From contig NW_003142822.1 of NCBI RefSeq assembly GCF_000003605.2, forward strand, positions 52,768-78,576: a DNA stretch of 25,809 bases, in the 5' to 3' direction. Under the pieces are notes generated by a model, which had not been told where the DNA came from, searched no databases, and was given only the letters and a program-made list of their open reading frames with translations. Every line of letters begins with the position of its first letter. Positions within the stretch are counted from its first letter, which is position 1. Both the position numbers and the translations under genes were made by a program. This document shows positions 1-10,400 of the stretch, one piece after another. Origin of the DNA: Saccoglossus kowalevskii (taxonomy: Eukaryota; Hemichordata; Enteropneusta; Harrimaniidae).

Positions 1-800
1 TGCATGTGCATATGTCCCACATAAGGTACTAGGCACATGCAAAGAATGAACGGAATCGATCCACAGGATTCTGAAATATGATGTTGGATAGACTGACGCA
101 CGGACAGACGGACAGACGGACGAACGGACAGACTCAGGAACTCACGGACGGTCGGGGACATGTATCCTAACATGTATGATCTATGTACTAAATTTGAATG
201 AAAACTGACAAAGCATGTCCAAAATACAACATTTTCAAAAAACAAGATGGCTGCCAGTCGACCATTTTGAATGGAATCGCTAAACCACTGCATGTGCATA
301 TGTCCCACATAAGGTACTAGGCACATGCAAAGAATGAACAGAATAGGTCCACAGGATTCTGAAATATGACGTTGGATAGACTGACGCACAGACGGTCGGA
401 CGGACAGACTCAGGAACTCACAGACGGTCGGGGACATGTATCCTAACATGTATGATCTATGTACTAAATTTGAATGAAAACTGACAAAGAATGTCTAAAA
501 TACGACATTTTCAAAAAACAAGATGGCTGCCAGTCGGCCATCTTTGATCCAATTGTGAAATAAATCATCATGGACAAGATGGCTGCCAGTCGGCCATTTT
601 AAAACAAATCGCTAAACCACTGCATGTGCATATGTCACACATAAAGTACTAGGCACATGCAAAGAATGAAAGGAATCGGTCCAAGGGATTCTGAGATATG
701 ACTAAAGACGGACGCACGGACACACAGACGCACGGACGGACAGAGACCGAATTATAAGTCCCCGTTTTCGGACTTCGTCCGAACGGGGACTAATAAAAAT
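1..800. mobile_element. Tandem Helitron/pearl-like non-autonomous element with ACGG/ACAG microsatellite (about 2.6 units, cut by the window edge)
   Basis: Units start at 1, 289 and 621 with TGCATGTGCATATGTC and share GGTACTAGGCACATGC(A) or a close variant. A CGGACAGACGGA-type microsatellite occurs in each. Units 1 and 2 also share an AAGATGGCTGCCAGTCG block; unit 2 has a second copy of it. The last unit is shorter and ends in a strong hairpin (757-791) followed by CTAAT. Tandem core plus tetranucleotide tract plus terminal palindrome is the architecture of bivalve pearl and related Helitron-like elements. The family assignment is inference; no coding capacity is seen. Confidence 0.55.
757..791. 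repeat. Terminal hairpin of the left-end element
   Basis: AGTCCCCGTTTTCGGAC / GTCCGAACGGGGACT around a TTC loop: 15 paired positions with two unpaired T. It overlaps a CTAAT resembling the CTRRT 3' end of Helitrons. In Helitrons the hairpin usually lies some ten bases before the terminus, so this fit is imperfect. Confidence 0.7.
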
Positions 801-1233
801 CCAGTAGAATGAATCGTGTTAAAGAAAAGTTTGTAACACAAATTCAACAATTTTAGCTTTACTGTTGAAATGCACAATCTTTTCAAGGCTTAAGTCACTG
901 ACAATATCAAATCCTGGTTAAGAAAATATTGATGTACTTATGATTGTACTGTTATAACTAGTTTTGTAATCTTCCATCTGACAACTGATCATACAACATC
1001 CAACGATTAAAAAACTTAGCACACTCTTCTTAGTTATAGAGTCAAAGGGTATTAGAAGTGGCGAGTATGTAGTTTGACACAGAAAATTGTTCGATCCACT
1101 CATCTGTTATGTTGCTCTGCAACGCTAAATTAAATGAAACAGATGACAAGTTTTCATTGGTTATTGTAATTAGTAGAAATGCTGTGGAGGTTTTTTTTTC
1201 AGAATAAAAATGTTAAAATCTTTATTATATGGC
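801..1233. other. Intergenic, nothing recognised
   Basis: AT-rich unique-looking sequence. Short ORFs on the minus strand have no domain-like content. Confidence 0.5.
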
Positions 1234-1396
1234 TTAAAGGGGCACCTTCCAGTTAAGATTAATTTCACAACAAATTTACTTTCTGGATTAAAATAACAAT
1301 GGATAACAAAAGATAGATTAACATTGTAAACAACATAAACAATAGTGTCCCATGATTCTTTGGTGCAATCCATGGGATTGAGCGGTTTCCCTTTAA
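1234..1396. mobile_element. Candidate TTAA-flanked MITE (about 163 bp)
   Basis: TTAAAGGGGCACC at the left end and, inverted, TTAAAGGGAAACC at the right end (11 of 13 identical). A TTAA at both edges fits the target duplication of piggyBac-like transposons. No transposase is present, and the repeats are short, so a chance inverted repeat is possible. Confidence 0.42.
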
Positions 1397-1828
1397 CAAT
1401 ACAAAAGACTGGTCCGCAGAAGCAAAACAAAAACAAAAACATACAATTCATTTGGGCAATAAAGAAAATAACAGTTACATACAAGGAAGACTACCTTATT
1501 TTAAAGTTGTAGGGTCCTGGCAGTTCTAAAATCCTGAAAGGGAAAGAGGTCTGACTTGGTTTTGAATGTAAGCAAATACAAGTTACATACTCTCAACACT
1601 ACATACAAGTACAGAATGATTGTACTGATTAACTACATAATTTCCTAGTCAATTCTAAAGCAACACTAAAATATCACCCTTACAAAAAATATTTAAAGTG
1701 ATCTTAACCTTTTAATAAATTTGGTCTACTTGTCAAGGTTATATATAGATTTCTGGTTGAAGACTGCAAATCCTTATCCACTACAGTACTTTACAGCAGT
1801 ATTAACATCAATGTCACTAGTTGGAGTG
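1397..1828. other. Intergenic, nothing recognised
   Basis: No gene, strong repeat or RNA structure seen. Confidence 0.5.
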
Positions 1829-1987
1829 TCAAGGAGATCTTGAACGCGATCTTGAAATAGATTTTGGTATGGAGCCAGACTTTGAAGGTTGTGACCGAGA
1901 ACCACTGTGCATTGAACCTCTTGGTGATTTAGAACCAGATCGAGATCTGTGTGGGGATCTGGAACAACTGTGGCAGTAGTCTCTGTG
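1829..1987 (-). pseudogene. Short RS-dipeptide-rich ORF, possible terminal exon or fragment of an SR-type splicing protein
   Basis: The minus-strand frame ending in TGA at 1831-1829 reads, after an in-frame TGA at 1990-1988, HRDYCHSCSRSPHRSRSGSK, then SPRGSMHSGSRSQPSKSGS and IPKSISRSRSRSP-stop. The Arg-Ser alternation and length resemble the end of an RS domain. Acceptor-like CAG/ACAG sites occur at about 1983-1985 and 1968-1970, so a final coding exon is possible. I found no RRM or upstream exon between here and the GRK stop, and a GC-rich foldback lies directly upstream, so a broken fragment is equally likely. Low-complexity coding is easy to mimic. Confidence 0.35.
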
Positions 1988-1998
1988 TCAAGATGCTC

Positions 1999-2071
1999 GA
2001 GATGCGGTGTATTCTGCTGTACTTTCACTCGCTTTGCTCGTGAAAGTACGGCCGCAGGATACACCGCATCA
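1999..2071. repeat. GC-rich foldback (inverted repeat with about 30-bp arms)
   Basis: GATGCGGTGTAT-CTGC-GTACTTTCAC on the left pairs with GTGAAAGTAC-CCGCAG-ATACACCGCATC on the right around TCGCTTTGCTC, with a few bulges. It is markedly richer in GC than its surroundings, consistent with a small foldback element. Both strands are partly open, which explains spurious ORFs here. Confidence 0.75.
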
Positions 2072-2099
2072 CTCGTGAAAATAACTTCCATACGCAACG

Positions 2100-2389
2100 A
2101 AAGCCACGGGGAGGGTGTGGGCTTCTGTCATATTACAAATACATAGTGGTTGGATACTATTCTACTTGTGCAACATTTTCAGCATGTATTTCTGTACTTA
2201 GTTTTTACGTAAACCATTGGTGCTTGATTTGATGTATCATCAGAAATCTCAGATGAATTTGACAGCCTGTGTTTGAAGATGCTGGGCAACCAATTTTATT
2301 AATACAAGTTTGTTTTTTAATATTTTGGGATTTAATAATCTAATAATTATTTTGATCTTTTTTTCTTACACTGCCTGTTACATTTAATT
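2100..2389. other. Intergenic, nothing recognised
   Basis: AT-rich sequence without recognisable structure. Confidence 0.45.
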
Positions 2390-2965
2390 ACAATATGGCT
2401 GCCTGGCGGCCATTTTGAATCTCAAAATCCTGTAAAATCCAGTTTTTTGGGCGTGTCCATCATCATTTCTCTGAGATGCCTGGACCGATTTTGCTGATAC
2501 TTGGTACAAAGACAGAGTGACCACTGGTACAGATGCACATAGATTTATTTTCTTCAAGGAATCAATTAATGAGCTCATTTGCCTATTTAATTATTAATTT
2601 GAATTCTTGTTAATATCTTGTGAATAGTCTAAATCAGACCAAACTTGGTAGCGACATGATTTGTCAATACAAAATATATGCTATGCAATATTGAGTTTCA
2701 ATTTAATTAACAAGCTCATTTGCATATTTAATGAATTTTTGTTAATATCTTGTGAATAGTCCAAATAAGACCAAACTTGTTAGACTTTATCTGTCAATAT
2801 AAGATGCGTGCTATGCAATATTGAGTTTCAACTTAATTAATGGGCTCATTTTCATATTTAATTAATTTTTAATTATTGTTAACATCTTGTGAATTATTAG
2901 TCCAAATAATACCATACTTAGTATAGACTTACTTGATATGTCGATATAGGGTATGTGCCTTGTAA
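2390..2965. repeat. Dispersed element with three approx. 132-136-nt tandem units
   Basis: It begins with a GGCTGCC...GGCCATTTTGAAT block similar to one in the left-end element. TTAATATCTTGTGAATAGTC then recurs near 2611 and 2743, with a diverged copy near 2879. Each is followed by CCAAA..AGACCAAACTTG-like sequence and then TGCTATGCAATATTGAGTTTCAA or a diverged form. No coding content. Confidence 0.7.
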
Positions 2966-4187
2966 TGTTGATTTTCAACATAATCTTCCTACCCGATTTA
3001 TACATATACATTGAAACTTTATAATTCATAGCCAACTATAATCACATCTGACAAGTGGGGGCTGTGTCATCTTCAAATGACTTGTTTCAATCTACTTTCC
3101 AGCAACAATAAGAACGACGCAAACATTACATGTGAAGTACATTTATTTCAAGATACAACTTTTAAAAGAAAGAATGTAGGATCCTACGGTATATATTAAA
3201 AAAGAAATGGTGATACTGACTTGACATAAATACAACTGACGGAAAAAAAAAACAATCATACACACTGATTTTAAGAAACGTAAACATCTAAAGCTCTGTC
3301 AAGTACAAGAATCTGACATTTTTGATTAAAAATTGCACTATATATTAAAACATATTTCTATATTTTCTTTTCCATTCACTTGAAGTGTTGTGTAATATTT
3401 CATTTAAAAACTAAAAATCTTGATTTTGTTCTTTTTTGCGCCAATATCACCCGTTTCGTAACCGTGGCAAACATTTAATATATCTTTATTAATATTCAGA
3501 ATACTGTACAACAAAATAGAAGTCTATATAGTTCTGTCAAAAAAAAGTAAACACAAAAGCAAGGTTGGGATATGTTAAAAAACAGATGTTTTGTTGGTCA
3601 ATTATTCAACTGAGTAGGTTTAGCAGGGAGTGTCACTTATTGTAAGTAGTCAAAGTCAATAAGAAACTACTTTAGAATGTACCCGATTGGCTACCCAATT
3701 TAAGAAGGACCAATCAGAAAGCAGGTTGATTGTCAAACAAGTTTTCAATGTATCAAATTGAACTGCGATTTCACCATACAAATGATCTAAGTAACAATCT
3801 TGGAAATGATAAGTATTATTCTCATGGCATCTGCACAAATTTAGTATTGACCACAACCACTTGTCCATATACCCCCTCCCAAATGGGTCAAACCATATGA
3901 TTGGCACCAGGGCTTTATACATGTACATATATATATATGTTACCAGCAGCTCTGAAAATGTACTCAAAATATGTTTACTTTCCAGATATGGAATAAAATT
4001 TGGAGTGTTCTTTCTAACATCAATATTCAGCTGTATAATTTTTTTCAAATAGCTTTGATGAAAATGTAAATATATTGGCAGCATATATTATAAATAACTC
4101 CAGATGTTTATCTGCAATAGGGTATATTTATGGTTAAAGTGCAGTCATACATCTTGCAGTGGGACATTGGGATTTCTTTCATGATCA
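2966..4187. other. Intergenic, no gene supported
   Basis: AT-rich. A 142-codon minus-strand open frame (4084-3656) has no recognisable motif, is AT-biased and crosses a TA microsatellite at about 3925. I do not call it a gene. Confidence 0.45.
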
Positions 4188-4330
4188 TCAAGTTCCTGTA
4201 TACTCTAAGCCAACACCTTGCTTTGAAATAGTTGTCAAGTTCCTGTATACTCTAAGCTAACACCTTGCTTTGAAATAGTTGTCAAGTTCCTGTATACTCT
4301 AAGCTAACACCTTGTTTTGAAACAGTCGTC
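4188..4330. repeat. 47-nt tandem repeat, three copies
   Basis: TCAAGTTCCTGTATACTCTA starts at 4188, 4235 and 4282. The units are nearly identical over 47 nt, the last decaying after CTTGTTTTGAAA, so the duplication looks recent. Confidence 0.92.
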
Positions 4331-5865
<1,535 letters not shown>

Positions 5866-6165
5866 TGATAGGAATTTCCAAATATGGATGGCTGTCACCA
5901 CAATTAAAAAGAAATTTCTAAATAACAATAAGCGTGACTTAATACAAATCTTCAATATACAATTATGTCACCATAGCGACTTACTTCACATTTCCAAATA
6001 ATGATCACAAGGTCACTGTTATCTAATTCAGCTCTCCAAATAAGGTATGGTGATCACCATAGTGACATGAGTCATATTTCCATATAAGGAATTATGTAAA
6101 CCATACTGACACATTTCAGCTCTTTCAATATGGAATTAGCCACCATAGTGACATAAATTCAGATG
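5866..6165. repeat. Degenerate approx. 43-nt tandem repeat, about seven copies
   Basis: A TTCCAAATA-like start recurs near 5876, 5916, 5951, 5992, 6034, 6078 and 6124. Most copies are followed about 20 nt later by CACCATAGTGACAT or a variant. Spacing is 35-46 nt. It lies about 1.1 kb downstream of the GRK stop. Confidence 0.7.
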
Positions 6166-7067
6166 TAGCTTGTTGAGGATGCGGCAATGATTTTCACAGT
6201 TTCTTGCTTTGCAATGGCACAATCCTCATTATAAATAGTGATGCCATTCATTCGTAGCAAGTTTTAAAAAAGTTTTTTTTTGCCTGAACTGAGTAAGAAA
6301 TTGTTATTTTGGAACAAAGATGAACACACATAAAAAGCAAAACTAGACACGAGAACACATTTTTTGTCAGTATCACAGGAAAGGGAAATAACCAAAGCAT
6401 AAATAGTTTCTTTTTTTTTAAATCTGGAATTTTCATATGTATAGTGTAACAAATATTTCTATAATATCTGAATGAGTCTCTACCATTCTCAGTTGTATAG
6501 CAATTTGTTTCCCCAAAACAAGAACAAAATATTTAGTTGCAAACAAATTGAACAAAATCTTTTTGTAAGAAAATGAATGATTCTACATTGAATGAGCAAA
6601 AAGTTATGACAACTTGAAAATCTGAAATGTAATAAAATACATGGTCCATGGCAATATACAGAGCCCTAGGTACAGAGTGCATGGCAATATTGCACTGAGT
6701 ATAGAAACCAACTGGCTACACATAATTATTCAAAAAAACAGAAACAAAAAAAAAAAAACTTCAAAAGGCAGTGTAAACGGCAACAAATTCTTACCAGAAG
6801 TATTCAATGTTTACATGCAGGAATTTTTCACTAACTTAAAATTGTTATCTAATAATTTAAAATACTGTGAAAAAAAATTATTTGAAATTTCAAACTTTGA
6901 TCTTTGACCACTAAATGCAATGTTCACACATTATGAACACGGTTGGTTGTCATGGTTACTACCAACGCCACCCTATCAATTGTTCTATTTTATTTTACAG
7001 CAGTATTCTCTACAGGAAAACCTCTTCCGTGATTTTTTAGTGTGTCTTTTTTTATATTTAAATTGGT
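6166..7067. other. Downstream flank or distal 3' UTR of the GRK gene, nothing recognised
   Basis: AT-rich with homopolymer A/T runs near 6271, 6411 and 6746. Open frames here are small and low-complexity. Confidence 0.4.
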
Positions 7068-7303
7068 TTTATTAAATGTCTGTTACCATTGGTGGATACG
7101 TTTATTTAAGCTACACACACTTCCATGCAGACACTGCAGACTGTGACTTGTTCATTGATAGCTGCAGCATAACTGAAGGTGCACTCATGGCTAGTTGATT
7201 GGTTGGTTGGTTGGTTGATGTTAGCCAAAATGAACACACAAGGATTGTTAATCTTTGAGGAGAAGTTTAAGCACTGTGTTATGTTAAGCAGTTGTACAGC
7301 GTG
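7068..7303 (-). other. Near 3' UTR of the GRK gene with two candidate AATAAA signals
   Basis: Downstream of the stop, the minus strand carries AATAAA at 7106-7101 and 7073-7068, about 200-235 nt past the stop. A short TTGG microsatellite (plus strand, 7199-7217) lies between. A longer 3' UTR reaching further left is possible, since other AATAAA hexamers exist (for example 3147-3142). Sequence alone does not decide. Confidence 0.4.
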
Positions 7304-7462
7304 TTAATTGCCATTACTATTTCTGATAGCCATGGAGTTTTTCATGATATCAGAAGACGAACCTTGTGTAGCTAACATTTTTGGACCTCTTCTAAGCATA
7401 CGCTGGGCTTCTAAGAATGCTTCTTTGATCTCTTTAAACCACTGAACAAATTCAGGATCACT
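7304..7462 (-). CDS. GRK2/3 (ADRBK) orthologue: GRK2/3 terminal coding exon: PH C-terminal helix, Gbeta-gamma-binding tail and stop
   Basis: 52 codons plus TAA, phase 0 in, acceptor ATTTTCAG. It encodes [29 protein letters not shown] and a low-conservation tail ending RNSNGN. The Trp of FVQW corresponds to human W643, and the following amphipathic basic helix is the main Gbeta-gamma binding element in GRK2. The final residues resemble the vertebrate ...ANGL end only loosely. Confidence 0.96.
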   Translation of the reverse strand, partial: SDPEFVQWFKEIKEAFLEAQRMLRRGPKMLATQGSSSDIMKNSMAIRNSNGN

Positions 7463-10400
7463 CTGAAAATACACAAAACACAAAAAAATGATATCAATAA
7501 CGAAAATGACAGAAGTAAAACCCTTTCTGAATCTTATTCCCATGTAATATGGTCAGCACAAAAATAATATCATAAATAATAATAATAAGAGGATATATTT
7601 ATTTGTTCCCTTTTCATGAGAATAAAATTTATTTACTGTATGATTGAAGTGCCAAATAATGTTGGGATCGATGTTTATTAGCCTTATCCAGAATGTCAAA
7701 GCCAAAATATCCACCCAAATTGGAGGGATTTAATAGCTCAATATGTGATGTTTCTCATTATCTGCCACATTTGAATTCTCTTGTTTCTGATACAAATGAA
7801 AAATGATTGTCAACAAAATTTAATTTAGTTAACAGATAAAATTATATGATGTTTGGTCTATTAGAAGCACATCTCCAATAGGAGTGACATTAAATTGCCT
7901 TTATTGTATACTGTATTACATTTTGTATTAAACTTAGTAATAATTACTTAACTTAGTAATAATAATATTAATTTATTCATTATATTGCACTTTTTACAAT
8001 ATAGATTAACCAAGAGTTCATGAGAATAAAAAAATACCAACTATTTGACCTTAAACAAAATGAACACTATTTAAACAACATGATCACATCCAATCACAGA
8101 TTAAACTCCTGACCAAAATATTTTTTAGAGCTGCCCTGAAATTGACTGTATTTGAGACGTTTCTATGTTCTTTGGGAAAGAATTTCAAATATGCACAAAG
8201 AAAAAACACTATTGTCACAGGTTACCAATCTGGATCTAGATACCTCAAGCGAATACATGGTAGAAGAGCTAAGACATTGGTAGCATGTATGGTTTCAACA
8301 TTCCACCAATTTACCATGGTGATTTACCATACAGTGCTTTAAACACTACAAATCAAATTTTTAAATTTAATCTTGTATTTGACAGGAAGCCAATGTAGGA
8401 TAATTATATCGAGAGTGATGTGATCATAGATTTTTCTCATCAAAATTTTAAATTGCGTTGCTGCTGAATTGTTGACACCCTGTAACAGAGATATGCACCC
8501 CAGAAATCATACAATAAATCATTACAGTAATCAAGTCGGAAACTGATCAGTGCATAAATGAGAAATTTAGTAGTTTTGACGGATATTTTCTGATTTTAGA
8601 TACTCTACGTAGTTGAAATATGCTGATTCACATACAAGACAGACATGAGTTGTTATATACAGATGGTTGTCAAAAATCATGCCAAGATATCACACATTAT
8701 GATAGTAATCAAACTGTTTTGTACATTAACAAAGCTGACATTAGTAAGTTAGTAGGCATGCATACTGTAGCGCATATACCAAGTACTCGGACTAATAAAG
8801 CTAATACATCATTTGATTGGCTGTACATGCCTCTACTTGAATCTCAGTTTAATCAGATTACTTTATTAGTAGCATAAGCACGCCATATCATATTTTGATA
8901 ATGCAGTATACAATAAATACAATTTTTGGGTTAAAAGAGCAAATACAGTGAATGCTAGATTGAAACACATCTGTATGTGTTTTTGTTTTGGTTGTATTTT
9001 GATTATCACGTAATCATGAGAGTATGGTAAAACAGAGCTCATTAAAACCATCTAATCGATATTACGGTGGAGTAGATTAAAAATGGAACATTCATCCCTC
9101 AAATCAAAACAGTGCATTTCCATCACAATACTTCAAAACAAATTTTAATTATTATCATTATAAGTTTAACAATTAATAATAAAGACATGATGAATGCGAG
9201 ATGTTGCATTATTTTGCATTTTTATTCGTGAGACAGCATTACATATATGAGTGATAATTAATATACTGGTCCTGGTCTCCAGGCTTAATGGAGGTGTGGT
9301 TATTCAAATTCAACATGCTAACTAACTGCCTGTAAAACATTAAAAACAGAAAACCTGTTCATTTTTGTTTATTTTGTTATTTTCATTTGCTCTTTGTCAC
9401 TTATTTGATGGAATCTTTCACTGAGAAAATATTTTTTTTTTTTAGTGGGCATTCATCCTGGAAATTATTCAAATTTTTAAGTATAACTTGTTTCTATCGT
9501 TTCTGCTCATGTTCAAAATAAAAGACTTTTGTGTTCATTGTCATAGACTGAATAAATAGGTGTATCTCATTAATCATGCAAATAGGATCCTACAACAGGT
9601 TGTAACAATTTCAATAAATTTCATCAAGAAATCCTATAAAATTCAAGCAACTTTTTAAAATGTTATGCATATGTAATGAAAAAATATAGCAGATGAAAAT
9701 TAAGATTTATGTAAAATTTCACATAAGTTGTTAGTTCAGCTTGATGTTAGTACTATTAGCATAGCTAAAGCATGAACAAAGCAATGCATTTTTGGAAATA
9801 ATTTTATTTTTGTCAAACTGCAAACCATTATTGTCAAATGACAACCATGCAAACACAACTCATACCTCTGGTCGAAGTACTACTTGACCTCGTTTATTTT
9901 TGGTTGCATGCTCAACTCGAATCTTTATGCAATTTTTATGCTCTCGTATCGGGATTTCTTCAATACCAGTTACCTTATCCATTGTCAAAATACTGGTACT
10001 CTGTGAGGGGTAAGAGATATATGGTTATACACGTTTTCTTTTATCTACTTATTGTGCATGTTAAGTGTCTCACCTCTGTCCTAAGCACAAATTGTTTCCC
10101 TCCTTTCACCTTTAACTGAATGCATTTGAAGCTTTTTATCGTGGTCTCATCCACGGACATCACTTGCTCCATTGTTAAAATATTCTGTAGTGAGGAAGAG
10201 AAAGCGATGAGAAGAGATGAACATGATATTAACCCTTTCACAACCACTTCATTTCCAGCAAATATGCTGGTGCAAATGTTCAATAATTTTCTTTGAATAG
10301 AAAGTATTTTTTTTAGTCAAATACACAACACGTCATAATAGATTTTTGTCATAAATTTCAAATTTTTGAGGAATTTTTGAGCAATTTTTATGGAAAAAAA

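Noticed and set aside
1949-2146. Overlapping ORFs on both strands around 2000-2100
   Set aside because: They are open because of the GC-rich inverted repeat; no homologous protein motif recognised in either frame.
3656-4084. 142-codon minus-strand ORF as a gene
   Set aside because: No recognisable domain, it crosses a TA microsatellite, and one or a few such frames are expected by chance in 25 kb of both strands.
8620-8877. Plus-strand 85-codon ORF
   Set aside because: Antisense of the decayed reverse-transcriptase fragment, which is recognisable on the minus strand.
9838-10119. Plus-strand 93-codon ORF
   Set aside because: Antisense of alternative exon X2 and part of X1; the minus-strand reading has splice sites and PH homology.
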